Of a stretch of 64,000 bases of DNA, positions 34,130-42,787 are shown piece after piece. The stretch is from JAHBXE01 sp044222195 (GTDB lineage: Bacteria; Planctomycetota; Phycisphaerae; Phycisphaerales; UBA1924). Position 1 is the stretch's first letter. Every line of letters begins with the position of its first letter. Both the position numbers and the translations under genes were made by a program. Under the pieces are notes generated by a model that worked only from the letters and a program-made list of their open reading frames with translations, made no database searches and had not been told where the DNA came from. The stretch covers positions 124,001 through 188,000 of the forward strand of contig JBGANS010000002.1 of the NCBI GenBank assembly GCA_044222195.1, written 5' to 3'.

Positions 34130-37100
34130 ATGCACGGACGCGGCATGATCCCACTCCTCCTTCTCCTCGCCGGCCTCGCCGCGCCCTGCATCTCCAGCGC
34201 GCAAGTCCCCGCGCCTCAACGTCGTATCGAACCCCTCGACATCACCGGCGAAAACTTCGCCGGCCTCCGCCTCACCCCCGCCCTCGTCGAAGGCCCCCTC
34301 GAGTTCAAAGCCACTCGCATCTACCGCTGGACCGTCCCCGGACCCCGCAAGCCCGACGGCTCCACCGGCGCCCCCGTCCAGCGGCTCCTCCTCTCCGGCG
34401 ATGCCTCTGTTCAACTCGGCACTTATCCCTGGAACGCCGCCCGCGCCGCCGTCTGGCTCGCTCCCCTCGAACCCGGCCAGGCCGGCGCCGCCCCCGGCGT
34501 CTACCAGGTCTTCGTCTACTTCGATCGCGTCTTCACCCCGCAGGAAGACCCCACCGTCGGCGTCGCCGCCGACCGCCTCCCCGTCCAGGCCGTCATCAAA
34601 GCCAGCGACGTCCGCCTCAAGCACGACCTCGCCATCGACGGCCCCCCGCCGGAATCCGACGCCGCCTTTCTCCGCGAGGGTGAACGTGCCCTCGCCATCA
34701 AGCTCCGCACGCAGCTCCAGGGCCGCGAGTCCGATACCGTCAGCCCCGACGACCTCGCCCGCCGCGGCCTGCCGGTCCCTCCCCTCATCCCCGGCCTCGG
34801 CCGCCCCTTCGAACCAGCCCCCACCGAAGACCCCGCCCGCATCCGCGAGGTCGAGGACCGCCTCGGGCCCGCCCAGCGCGATGAACCCATCTTCGGCAAG
34901 ACCGGTGTCGTCGCCTATTCCTGCCGCGGCGAGCTCACCACCGTCGCCGACAAGGATGAAGTCGCCGCCACGCTCACCGGCGGCGTCACCATCCAGTACT
35001 GGGAACGCGAACGCGACCAGACCCTCGAACTCACCGCCGAACGCGCCGTCCTCTTCGTCGACCCCGATGCCCCGCGCGACATGGGACAGTTCGACGCCGC
35101 CAAGGTCCGCGGCCTGTATCTCGAGGGCGACGTCGTCGCCACGATCGTCACCCCCGCGGGCCGGTACACCGTCCGGTCTCCCAAGGTGTTCTACTCGCTC
35201 CGCGACGACCGCGCCATCCTGCTCGACGCCGTCTTCTGGACCTACGACGAGAAGCGCGGGCTCCCGCTCTATGTCCGCGCCAAGACCATCAGCCAGGAAT
35301 CCGCCAACACCTTCAAGGCCACCGGCGCCACGCTCACCAACACCGCCTTTTTCGAACCCGACTTCGCCCTCGGCACCCGGTCCGTCACGCTGACTCGCCG
35401 CAAGACCGCCGACGGCGACAGCCGCATCACCGTCGACGCCCGCCACATCACTCTTCAGGCCGCCGGCATCCCCTTCTTCTACTGGCCCATCCTCCGAGGC
35501 GACCCGCAGGCCATCCCCATCCGCAACGTCAGCGTCGACTCCAACTCTGGTTCGGGAACCACGCTCCGCACCACGTGGAATCTCTATAGCCTTCTCGGTA
35601 TCCATCCCGAAGGTGACGACGACGCCGACCTGCTCGTTGATTGGCACTTCGGCCGCGGCGTCGGCCTCGGCACACGCATGAACTGGGCCCGCACCGGCGT
35701 CTCCGGCGGCCTCATCATGTACACCCTGCCCGAGGACTACGGCCGCGACGTCCTGGTCACCGGTGAGAAGAAGGAGTTCGACGGCGAGTGGCGCGGCATG
35801 TTCGTCGGCGAGCACCGCGCCCAGCTCGACGAAGAATGGTCCGTCGCCGCCGAAGGTGTCTACATCTCCGATGAGACATTCCTCGACGGGTTCTTCGAGC
35901 CCATGGCCTCTTCCCGCCGCGAACTCGCGAGCGCGGTCCAGCTCCGCCGCCTGAGAGAGAACTCCGCGTTGTGGGCGGCGGCCCGCGGCAGCTTCAACGA
36001 CTTCATCTCGAACCAGTACCTGAAGCAGACGCCCGGGTACACCGTGGAGAAGACCCCGGAAATCGGCTACGCCCGGGTCGCGGATGATGTGATCGACGAC
36101 GCCCCCGGCCTCCTGTCGTACACCTCCGAGTACCGCCTGTCGCGCCTCCGCCTCCGTTTCGACGAGTCCCGGGCCGATGAGTTCGGCTTCAAGGACCCGA
36201 CGCGGTCGCAGAAGGCCTTCGGCATCAACCCCACCCAATCCATCGCCGACCGCCTCAAGCTCGAAGGCTACATCGACGACCCCGTCACGCGCTTTGACAC
36301 GCGCCACGAGCTCGACCTCAATCTCGAGGCCGGCCCGATCACCGTCCAGCCTTACATCGTCGGCCGCCTCACGCTCTACGACAACGAGTTCGACACCTTC
36401 ACCGGTTCCGGCGGCGCCGGCGCCGACAGCGCCAACCGCGTCTGGGGCGCCGAGGGCGTCACGTTCGCCACCGAGATGCAGCGCATCGACAACGATGTCG
36501 AGTCCCGCCTCTTCGACCTCCACCGCCTCCGCCACATCATCCAGCCCAGCCTCTCCGTCTGGCACGCGGATTCCAGCATCGATCGCATCGATCTCCCCGT
36601 GTACGACGATGACGTCGAGTCCCTCGCCGAGGGCACCGCCACGAGGTTCGCCGTCAACCAGACCTGGCAGACCCAGCGCGGCGGCCCGGGCCGGTGGCGC
36701 TCTGTCGATGTCTTCAAGCTCAACGCCGGGTTGACCGAATCGTCGAGCGATGTCGACACCGAGTCGCCCATCGGCCGCTACATCGACTATCGCCCCGAGC
36801 TCTCCAACCTCGGCGGCTCGTTCGGCGATCTCGCGGCATCCTGGCAGGTCTCCGAGGTCTTCGCCCTCGGCGGGCTGACCGTGTACGACTTCGAAAACGA
36901 CCACCTCCAGCGCACCTCCCTCGGCGGCACCCTCCAGCACACGCCCGACTTCTCGACGTACGCCGACCTCCGCACGATCAACTCTCAGGATCAGACCTAC
37001 CTGGTGCTCGGCGCGGCGTACGAACTCACAACCAAGTACTCGCTCGATCTCTCCGGCGCGTACGACACCAACCTCGGCGAGTTCCAGTCCGTCACCGGCC

Positions 37101-37267
37101 AGCTCACCCGCAAGTTCCCGAGCGTCACCCTCGGGTTCGTGAGTTCCTTCAACAACATTACCGATGAGACCAGCTTCGGCATCATCATCCGGCCTGTCGG
37201 CTCGTCCCGCCCGGGCGCCCGGCTCCAGGGCGTTGGCCAGACCGGCCGTTCCGCCTCCGGCGGCTGA
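34130..37267 (+). CDS. lptD: LptD-like LPS assembly outer membrane protein
   Basis: LptD with LptE forms the outer-membrane pore that inserts LPS in the outer leaflet. 1045 residues, longer than the about 780 of enterobacteria. A signal peptide (MIPLLLLLAGLAAPCISSAQ) is followed by about 220 residues without clear match, an LptA-like jelly-roll region (about 255-440, with LYLEGDVVATIVTPAGRYTV and ATLTNTAFFEPDFAL), then a C-terminal beta barrel from about 445, opened by GIPFFYWPILRGDP and ending with alternating polar/aromatic strands. The match is at the fold and motif level. Start at 34130, or ATG 34145. kdsB in the same window supports an LPS pathway. It lies downstream of an intergenic repeat cluster. 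Confidence 0.75.
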   Translation: MHGRGMIPLLLLLAGLAAPCISSAQVPAPQRRIEPLDITGENFAGLRLTPALVEGPLEFKATRIYRWTVPGPRKPDGSTGAPVQRLLLSGDASVQLGTYPWNAARAAVWLAPLEPGQAGAAPGVYQVFVYFDRVFTPQEDPTVGVAADRLPVQAVIKASDVRLKHDLAIDGPPPESDAAFLREGERALAIKLRTQLQGRESDTVSPDDLARRGLPVPPLIPGLGRPFEPAPTEDPARIREVEDRLGPAQRDEPIFGKTGVVAYSCRGELTTVADKDEVAATLTGGVTIQYWERERDQTLELTAERAVLFVDPDAPRDMGQFDAAKVRGLYLEGDVVATIVTPAGRYTVRSPKVFYSLRDDRAILLDAVFWTYDEKRGLPLYVRAKTISQESANTFKATGATLTNTAFFEPDFALGTRSVTLTRRKTADGDSRITVDARHITLQAAGIPFFYWPILRGDPQAIPIRNVSVDSNSGSGTTLRTTWNLYSLLGIHPEGDDDADLLVDWHFGRGVGLGTRMNWARTGVSGGLIMYTLPEDYGRDVLVTGEKKEFDGEWRGMFVGEHRAQLDEEWSVAAEGVYISDETFLDGFFEPMASSRRELASAVQLRRLRENSALWAAARGSFNDFISNQYLKQTPGYTVEKTPEIGYARVADDVIDDAPGLLSYTSEYRLSRLRLRFDESRADEFGFKDPTRSQKAFGINPTQSIADRLKLEGYIDDPVTRFDTRHELDLNLEAGPITVQPYIVGRLTLYDNEFDTFTGSGGAGADSANRVWGAEGVTFATEMQRIDNDVESRLFDLHRLRHIIQPSLSVWHADSSIDRIDLPVYDDDVESLAEGTATRFAVNQTWQTQRGGPGRWRSVDVFKLNAGLTESSSDVDTESPIGRYIDYRPELSNLGGSFGDLAASWQVSEVFALGGLTVYDFENDHLQRTSLGGTLQHTPDFSTYADLRTINSQDQTYLVLGAAYELTTKYSLDLSGAYDTNLGEFQSVTGQLTRKFPSVTLGFVSSFNNITDETSFGIIIRPVGSSRPGARLQGVGQTGRSASGG

Positions 37268-37282
37268 GCGCGGCGTGACGCC

Positions 37283-38605
37283 TCAGTCCGTGACTTCCCG
37301 CCCCAGTTTCGCTTTCTCTCCGATCAACCAGAATCGCAGCATCGCCAGTGCACTTCGCACGGACCAGTCACGGACGTGGGCTCTCTCTCCCGAGAACAAG
37401 AACCGACGCGCTTCCACTCGATGCGGCGGCACTCCTGCGCCGCCCGCCAGTTGCCCGCGGCTCGCCCGCGCGATCCACACGGTCCCGACCGGCTTGTCCG
37501 CGCTCCCGCCCCCCGGCCCCGCGATCCCGGTGATCGCCAGGCAGTGATCCGCGCCGGAACGGTCCAGCCCGCCCCGAGCCATTGCCTCCGCGGTCTCCCG
37601 GCTCACCGCCCCCGGCCCGCCCGGCGCGAAGAGTTCTTCTGGGACACCCACAAGCGTCGTCTTCAGTTCGTTTGTGTACGTCACCCACCCGCCCGCGTAC
37701 GCATCGGACGATCCCGCGATGTCCGTGATCATCGCGCCGAGCATCCCGCCCGTGCACGACTCCACGCTCGAGAGCGTCTCGCGGCGCTTTCGAAGCAGGT
37801 CGAGCACGGCCGACGCCAGGGTGTCGATTTCCGTCCCGAAGACGTACACCCCTAGTTTCTCACGAATCACCCGCTCGCAATCGGCGATGCCCGCCGCGGC
37901 GCCCTCAGCGTTTCCTTCATACCGCACGCGGCACGACACGACTCCCTGCGACGCCGTTGTCCCAACCATGGGGTTCCGATCACGATCCATCATCGGCCCC
38001 AGGCGCGTCGCGATCTCCGACTCCCCAAGTCCAAATGTGTGCAGTGCTCGGGTCACCACCACGCGTCCGGCCTCCAGCCTCAGTCGCGGCACAACCTGGG
38101 CCTCAAACATCGGCTTCATCTCGCGGGGTGGCCCCGGCAGGCACACCACGTCCACCTCGCGGCCGCCGACACGGACCACGCCGTGCAACCCCGGCGCTGT
38201 TCCGTTCGGGTTCGGCAGGCACGCGCCGCTCCGCGGCCGCTGCGCCTGCACCGCGTTGATCCTCCGCATCGCAATCCGCCGCTCCGCGAAGTACGCCGTG
38301 ATTTGGGCCAGCGCCGCCGCATCCTCCACCAGTTCATCCCCCATCGCATCCGCAAGACCCGTCCTCGTCAGATCGTCCGCCGTCGGCCCAAGCCCGCCCG
38401 AGACGACGATCAGGTCGGCCGCGCCGGCCAACCGCCCAATCGCCTGAGCAATCGCGGCACGATCGTCCGGCACCGTCGCGTGCTCGATGGGAACCACGCC
38501 GTGAGCCAACAGCTGATCCGACACCCACTTCGAGTTCGTGTCCAGCGTCTGCCCCAGCGTCAGCTCATCCCCGATCGAGAGCACGGCCGCGGTTCGATGA
38601 GTCAT
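37283..38605 (-). CDS. cinA: CinA family protein (MoCF domain plus PncC-type deamidase)
   Basis: 440 residues. The N-terminal MoCF/COG1058 domain (about 1-170) has AVLSIGDELTLGQTLDTNS and VVSGGLGPTADDLTRTGLAD, linked to ADP-ribose pyrophosphatase activity in CinA proteins. After a short KH-like linker, the C-terminal PncC domain (about 275-425) has the Ser-containing SVESCTGGMLGAMITDIAGS, YTNELKTTLVGVPEEL and AITGIAGPGGGSADKPVGTV, the nicotinamide mononucleotide deamidase signature. So it probably recycles NMN to NaMN in the pyridine nucleotide cycle. The ATG at 38605 gives the standard N-terminus. Converges with lptD. Confidence 0.93.
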   Translation of the reverse strand: MTHRTAAVLSIGDELTLGQTLDTNSKWVSDQLLAHGVVPIEHATVPDDRAAIAQAIGRLAGAADLIVVSGGLGPTADDLTRTGLADAMGDELVEDAAALAQITAYFAERRIAMRRINAVQAQRPRSGACLPNPNGTAPGLHGVVRVGGREVDVVCLPGPPREMKPMFEAQVVPRLRLEAGRVVVTRALHTFGLGESEIATRLGPMMDRDRNPMVGTTASQGVVSCRVRYEGNAEGAAAGIADCERVIREKLGVYVFGTEIDTLASAVLDLLRKRRETLSSVESCTGGMLGAMITDIAGSSDAYAGGWVTYTNELKTTLVGVPEELFAPGGPGAVSRETAEAMARGGLDRSGADHCLAITGIAGPGGGSADKPVGTVWIARASRGQLAGGAGVPPHRVEARRFLFSGERAHVRDWSVRSALAMLRFWLIGEKAKLGREVTD

Positions 38606-38672
38606 GCGGGAGCGTAGGTGTGGTAATCTCTGACTCACGAGAAGCGGAAGAACCACCCGCCACGGAGCACCC

Positions 38673-39152
38673 ATGCGCCTCTGGATCATCCGTCACGGGA
38701 AGGCCCAGCAGACCTCCCCGTCCGGCGGGGATTACGACCGGCCGCTCATGGCCCGTGGCCAAGACCAGGCCCGCTGGCTCGGTGACGCCATCGCCGGCAA
38801 GAAGAAACGCCCCGACCTCATCCTCTCCAGCGGCCTCACCCGTGCCATCACGACCGCTCGCCTCATCCAGGAACGCCTCGAGTGCCCGCTCGAGATCGTC
38901 CGTGATCTCGAAACGGGTCACTCCGTCTCCGAAGCGATCGGCGTCGTAACCAATTACTGTGATCGCGGCCGCCTCATGCTGGTCGGCCACAACCCCACTC
39001 TTGGCGAACTCGCCTGGGTCCTTGAGCGCGGCCTCCCCATCCGCGAGGCAGAACTCCGCACCGGCCAGGCGTATGTCTTCGATTTCGACGACGGCTTCGG
39101 CCCCGGCAAGGGGCGCGTGCACAAGACGCTCAGAATGGATGATGTGGACTGA
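38673..39152 (+). CDS. sixA: SixA-like phosphohistidine phosphatase
   Basis: 159 residues, histidine phosphatase superfamily. The catalytic RHG motif is MRLWIIRHGKAQ with His8; the second His is in LMLVGHNPTLGELAW; Arg contacts in SGLTRAITTARLI. SixA removes phosphate from His of phosphorelay or PTS proteins in Escherichia coli; the true target here is unknown. Starts 67 bases from the divergent cinA start. The C-terminus abuts the GNAT gene on the other strand (6 bases). Confidence 0.87.
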   Translation: MRLWIIRHGKAQQTSPSGGDYDRPLMARGQDQARWLGDAIAGKKKRPDLILSSGLTRAITTARLIQERLECPLEIVRDLETGHSVSEAIGVVTNYCDRGRLMLVGHNPTLGELAWVLERGLPIREAELRTGQAYVFDFDDGFGPGKGRVHKTLRMDDVD

Positions 39153-39158
39153 GCGCGA

Positions 39159-39758
39159 CTACCGGTTCCACTCCTCCGCCGTCATCGCCCAATGCTCATG
39201 ATCTTCCCACGTGCCCGCGATCCGCAGGTACCGCTTCGCCGTGCCCTCGTACCTCATCCCCACCTTCTTCGCCAGAGCCCTCGACGCCCGATTCCGCGGC
39301 ACAATGTTGGCCTCCACGCGATGCAGCTTCATCTTCGTGAACGCATGCCGTAGCGCGAGCCGAACCGCCTCGGACATCAGGCCCTGCCTGGTGAACTCCG
39401 CCCCGATCCAGTACCCCATGTAGCAACTCTGAAACGCCCCGCGGGAAATGTCGCCGAGCCCGATCTGCCCGATGATCTGCTCCGTCTCGCGCAGGCACAC
39501 CACAAACCGCCGCGACCGCTCGGTCTTGCTCGACTTCAGGAACCGTCCGAACCACCACGCGCCGAACATGTCCCCGGCGCCGATGGGTGAGGCCTCCCAG
39601 GGTGCCAGGTGCTTCCGACTGCCGCGCTTCAGCGCGATTAGCTCTTCTCGATCTGCCGCAGTCGGGAACCTCAAGTACACGCGTTCACCAACTTCAACCG
39701 CTTTGCCAGCAGCCAGCCTTGTGCCTCGATGCCTGGTGCCTTGTGCCTTCTCCTTCAT
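39159..39758 (-). CDS. GNAT acetyltransferase (RimJ/RimL type) with repeat-coded start
   Basis: 199 residues. Acetyl-CoA-dependent N-acetyltransferase of the RimJ/RimL group, which acetylates ribosomal protein N-termini and other amines. Core marks: VYLRFPTAADREELIALKRG, IGQIGLGDISRGAFQSCYMG, YWIGAEFTRQGLMSEAVRLA (acetyl-CoA loop, Q/R-x-x-G-x-G/A variant) and VEANIVPRNRASRALAKKVG. The ATG at 39758 has AGGAG seven bases upstream. The first about 20 residues (KEKAQGTRHRGTRLAAGK) are encoded by a 7-base tandem repeat and are not part of the fold. Last gene of a run with yjbQ and the Doc pair on the same strand. Confidence 0.85.
   Translation of the reverse strand: MKEKAQGTRHRGTRLAAGKAVEVGERVYLRFPTAADREELIALKRGSRKHLAPWEASPIGAGDMFGAWWFGRFLKSSKTERSRRFVVCLRETEQIIGQIGLGDISRGAFQSCYMGYWIGAEFTRQGLMSEAVRLALRHAFTKMKLHRVEANIVPRNRASRALAKKVGMRYEGTAKRYLRIAGTWEDHEHWAMTAEEWNR
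39717..39749 (-). repeat. heptamer array (GGCACAA-type) coding the GNAT N-terminus
   Basis: On the minus strand the sequence reads AAGGCACAAGGCACCAGGC then ATCGAGGCACAAGG: four imperfect units of about seven bases built on GGCACAA/GGCACCA. It lies in frame within codons 3-14 of the GNAT gene. Confidence 0.75.
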
Positions 39759-39773
39759 CAAGCATCTCCTTCT

Positions 39774-40181
39774 TCACGCGACGTGGACCACAACCTGCCT
39801 CCGGTGCGGTGCCCGCCGATGCTCCCACACGTAAATCCCTTGCCACGTCCCTAGCGCCAGCTTCCCTCCCACGATCGGAATCGAAAGTGAGACCGCCGTG
39901 AGAGCCGCCTTCACATGCGCCGGCATGTCATCGGGCCCTTCATCGTTGTGCGTGTACAACGCGTCGCCCTCTGGCGCCAGCCGGTTCAGCCAGGCTTCCA
40001 GGTCCCGCTTCGCCGATGGGTCCGCGTTCTCCTGAATGATCAGGCTCGCCGATGTGTGCCGGATAAATACCGTGCACAAGGCTTCACGAACTCTCGCCGC
40101 GGCGACCACCGCGCGAACTTCATCCGTGAACTCGTGGAGTCCCTGGCCGGAAGTAGAGATGGTCAACGTTCGCGTCACCAA
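39774..40181 (-). CDS. YjbQ/UPF0047 family protein
   Basis: 135 residues, full length for this small, widespread family. Conserved marks: VVAAARVREALCTVFIRHTS then SASLIIQENADPS, LYTHNDEGPDDMPAHVKAAL, GGKLALGTWQGIYVWEHR. The conserved His residues (IRHTSA, YTHND, PAHVK) form a putative metal site. Members have weak thiamine phosphate synthase activity; the physiological role is uncertain. Its start overlaps the end of the Doc gene by seven bases, so they are co-translated or at least co-transcribed, although a functional link is unclear. Confidence 0.9.
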   Translation of the reverse strand: MVTRTLTISTSGQGLHEFTDEVRAVVAAARVREALCTVFIRHTSASLIIQENADPSAKRDLEAWLNRLAPEGDALYTHNDEGPDDMPAHVKAALTAVSLSIPIVGGKLALGTWQGIYVWEHRRAPHRRQVVVHVA

Positions 40182-40852
40182 CCGTGGCCCGCATCCTCCG
40201 CGATGCGATACATCGCCGTGAGCAGCAAGGCATGCTGTCTCAGAATCTCCGCGTTCTGGGCGTCGCCGGCTTGTTCTGCCGCTACAGCCCCCAGATTGGC
40301 CTCATCAACCGCGGGTATCGCAGTGGCTGCTTCAATTATGCTGGCCACCCGCTCGTGAACAGGTCCAGCCGCGAGCGACACGAACATCGACGCGAGTTGC
40401 TCATATCTCAGGCTGGCGAAGAAGTCTCGAAGTTCGGTTGAGGGCCGCGCCTTGCAGCGTTCAGAGAGCCAAAGCTCGAACACTGCCTTGTCGATCCGTC
40501 CTTCTGCAATTCCAAGGATCTGCTCGGCGGTGACCTCATCCGCCGACGTCAACTCCCATCCATTCACGAACAAGAACGTCACGCACGCAACGAACGCGGT
40601 CCGCTTGTTGCCATCCACAAACGGATGGTTCTTGCAGATATGAAACGCGTACGCCGCTGCCGTGACAAACGGAACGGTGTGCGCGAACTCTCCGCTGAAA
40701 CCCTGTTGCGGCATTGCGAGCGCCGATGCAAGGAGCCCGGGATCACGAAGACCCATGCTCCCGCCGTACCGCTGAATCGCAGCCTCGTGAAGTGACAACA
40801 CCTCGGCTTCCGTCAGGAACCGAGGTGGCTTTGTGAGCGCACCAAAGATCAT
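40175..40852 (-). CDS. Doc-type toxin with a long C-terminal extension
   Basis: 225 residues. The Doc/Fic core (about 1-125) carries HPFVDGNKRTA at His76, the Doc form of the Fic loop with Lys where AMP-transferases have Gly (GNK instead of GNG). Classical Doc phosphorylates elongation factor Tu. Doc proteins are about 126 residues; here another about 95 (RDFFASLRYEQLASMFVSLA onward, Ala-rich, helical) are added and match nothing I recognise. The upstream small gene overlaps by four bases (ATGA), as in a toxin-antitoxin pair. No inhibitory-helix motif is visible in the toxin, so inhibition should come from the partner. Confidence 0.85.
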   Translation of the reverse strand: MIFGALTKPPRFLTEAEVLSLHEAAIQRYGGSMGLRDPGLLASALAMPQQGFSGEFAHTVPFVTAAAYAFHICKNHPFVDGNKRTAFVACVTFLFVNGWELTSADEVTAEQILGIAEGRIDKAVFELWLSERCKARPSTELRDFFASLRYEQLASMFVSLAAGPVHERVASIIEAATAIPAVDEANLGAVAAEQAGDAQNAEILRQHALLLTAMYRIAEDAGHGW

Positions 40853-41061
40853 TGCGAGAGTTTCCGGAGCGTCTCCGGGAACTTCGAAAATGCGAACTTG
40901 GCCGCGCGTGCAAACTCTTTGTCGTGCCCGCGAATCTCGATGCGGGCGAGAAACAGGAGGTACGTCGGCACATCCATACCGAACCGCTTCGCGAGCGGTT
41001 CAAGCTGAGCCAGGGCGTCATTCGGGAAAGGGATATTGGTCGTTGGCGCCACCTTGCTCAA
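40849..41061 (-). CDS. Putative antitoxin of the Doc pair
   Basis: 70 residues, TTG start (or the GTG three codons later). Coupled to the Doc gene by an ATGA overlap. Residues 10-35 (NIPFPNDALAQLEPLAKRFG then MDVPTYLLFLARIEI) suggest a small helical domain; no Phd fold or known antitoxin motif is obvious, and no Fic inhibitory (S/T)xxxE(G/N) motif is present. Assignment as antitoxin rests on position and size only. Confidence 0.55.
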   Translation of the reverse strand: MSKVAPTTNIPFPNDALAQLEPLAKRFGMDVPTYLLFLARIEIRGHDKEFARAAKFAFSKFPETLRKLSQ

Positions 41062-41098
41062 TTATCGTCCACAAACTCGACCAAAGCCACTTTCCCCC

Positions 41099-41527
41099 TC
41101 AAATCCCCCTCCCACACTCCGGGCACCTCGCCTCCTTCAACCCCTTCAACCCATACCCGCACCACCCGCACCGCGTCTCTCCCCGATACCCCAGCACCCT
41201 TGACCGCTCCAGCCCCATGGTGGCTCCATACACCGCGATCGCACCCACAAATCCTGCCGACAAAGCGGCCGACCAAGGACCGTACTTCGCCAGGAAGTTG
41301 AACACGCGCGTCTCGGAATCTTCGCCGAAGAACGGCCCATCCGGCCCCCACATCATGCCGCGGGATTCGAAGATCGGCTGGCACCCGGCGGCCTTGGCTT
41401 GCCGCACGATCCATTGCTGCATGCCGTACGACTCGCGCTCCCGCACCGAGACCCACGTGTGCACCGCGACGAACGCGGCCACCGCCACCGCCACGCGCTT
41501 CGCGATGACCCGCATCATCGGGCGCAT
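41099..41527 (-). CDS. Membrane protein with C-terminal zinc ribbon (cluster, third)
   Basis: 142 residues from the ATG at 41527, which shares its A with the stop of the gene upstream (TGATG), so translation is coupled. One N-terminal helix (VIAKRVAVAVAAFVAVHTWV), a loop beginning VRERESYGMQQWIVRQAKAA, a second helix (WSAALSAGFVGAIAVYGATM), then a basic turn and zinc ribbon CGWCGYGLKGLKEARCPECG. Same layout as the gene at 25442. Function unknown. Confidence 0.65.
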   Translation of the reverse strand: MRPMMRVIAKRVAVAVAAFVAVHTWVSVRERESYGMQQWIVRQAKAAGCQPIFESRGMMWGPDGPFFGEDSETRVFNFLAKYGPWSAALSAGFVGAIAVYGATMGLERSRVLGYRGETRCGWCGYGLKGLKEARCPECGRGI

Positions 41528-41937
41528 CAGAACTCTCCCCCGCACGCCGCGCACCGCGGTCCATCAAGCCCCTTCATCCGCGCCCCGCACTTTCCGCACA
41601 GCGTCGCCCGCCATCCAAGCCCTACGCGCTGCATCACCAGCAGTGAGATCACCACGCCCGGCCCGAACGCCACCGCCGCGCCCAGCGCCTGCCCCACCGG
41701 GTAGACCCACCTCGGATGCCGTTGGTAGTTGAACCCCGCGACCTGACCGCCCAGGTCTCCCTTGGGGTCCATGATGCCGACCCACTCCGCTACGCGATGC
41801 GTCTCGCGGATCGATACCCAGTACAGCCGCGTGGCCGCGTAGGCCATCGTGGCAAAGACGAGTGCGCCCAATACCAGGGCGAGGGCACAGCGAAAGAGCC
41901 GAGCCCTCACGGGCGCCTCCGGTACGTGCCCTTCCAT
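41527..41937 (-). CDS. Membrane protein with C-terminal zinc ribbon (cluster, second)
   Basis: 136 residues. Begins directly after the stop of the upstream gene (TAG-ATG) and is coupled to the next gene. N-terminal helix FRCALALVLGALVFATMAYA, a loop with VSIRETHRVAEWVGIMDPKG similar to its neighbour's VSVRERESYGMQQW, second helix VGQALGAAVAFGPGVVISLL, and zinc ribbon CGKCGARMKGLDGPRCAACG (the last knuckle is CAACG, not CPECG). Clearly a paralogue of the following gene. Function unknown. Confidence 0.65.
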   Translation of the reverse strand: MEGHVPEAPVRARLFRCALALVLGALVFATMAYAATRLYWVSIRETHRVAEWVGIMDPKGDLGGQVAGFNYQRHPRWVYPVGQALGAAVAFGPGVVISLLVMQRVGLGWRATLCGKCGARMKGLDGPRCAACGGEF

Positions 41938-42696
41938 CTAGTGCTTCGGGTTCTCATCGCGGTTCGTTCCTGCAAGCCGGTCTTCCCAGGTTCCCACCAG
42001 AAGGTGTTCACGAAGGTTCTTCAAGTGCTCATCGTCTTCCTCTGAACCGCGATCCCGAATGACGGAGACTACAAACAGAGTTCCCAATCCCAGGCTGAGC
42101 AGGGCCGGCACGCCGAAAGAGACGGCGCCCTGCTGGGGTGACATCGTCCGGCTGCTCCAACGCGACAACGACTGAAATGTGGTGCCCGAAAGGGAGCTCA
42201 GGCTCAGGAACGCCAACCCAGCTCCAGTCGAGAAGAAGAACGCGGCAAGCATCAGGTCGGACAACGGACCATGATGTCGTCGTCCATTCGACACACGCCC
42301 GGCAACGAGCCGCCTCATGCCGAAGAACACGGAAAAGCACAGGACGCAGGCCACTGCATACGTCACGCCGCTGTTTACTTGTGCCGATGCGATCGGTGTG
42401 CCCGGAGGCCTCGCCTTGAGGATCACGAGCGCCGATCGGACGCTGCAGAATGTGCCGATGGCAAGTGCCGCGATGCCGACGGCTGCAAGAACGAGGCGCC
42501 GCCCTGGGTCCTGACGATCCAGCGGTTTCGACGAGAGACCTATCCCAAGGTCCCGGTCGCGTGCCTCCAGCGACTCGAGCACAAGCGTCCGGCACTCCGG
42601 GCACACCCGAGACGAGATCCCCATCAGGCTGTAGCTGCAGGTGCGGCAGTTCAGCCCAAGTGCGGACTTCTTCGCTGGCGCCTTCCAGAGCCGCAT
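41938..42696 (-). CDS. Membrane protein with N-terminal zinc ribbon (cluster, first)
   Basis: 252 residues. Here the zinc ribbon is at the N-terminus: CRTCSYSLMGISSRVCPECR at about 17-36. At least four hydrophobic segments follow (LVLAAVGIAALAIGTFCSV; GVTYAVACVLCFSVFFGM; LMLAAFFFSTGAGLAFLSL; AVSFGVPALLSLGLGTLFVV), then a charged tail DRGSEEDDEHLKNLREHLL. It leads a three-gene run of ribbon proteins on the minus strand. Function unknown. Confidence 0.6.
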   Translation of the reverse strand: MRLWKAPAKKSALGLNCRTCSYSLMGISSRVCPECRTLVLESLEARDRDLGIGLSSKPLDRQDPGRRLVLAAVGIAALAIGTFCSVRSALVILKARPPGTPIASAQVNSGVTYAVACVLCFSVFFGMRRLVAGRVSNGRRHHGPLSDLMLAAFFFSTGAGLAFLSLSSLSGTTFQSLSRWSSRTMSPQQGAVSFGVPALLSLGLGTLFVVSVIRDRGSEEDDEHLKNLREHLLVGTWEDRLAGTNRDENPKH

Positions 42697-42787
42697 GGGT
42701 TGAGTCTACCAGTTCAAGGCTTCAATGCCCGTCGTACCTGGCGCGGCAGCGTGTTCACCACCCGTGGCCCTGGCTCGTGACTCCATG

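Noticed and set aside
33797..36940. A 1,047-residue open frame antisense to lptD
   Set aside because: Low-complexity Gly/Glu/Asp/Ala content typical of an antisense shadow; lptD has a signal peptide and barrel pattern.
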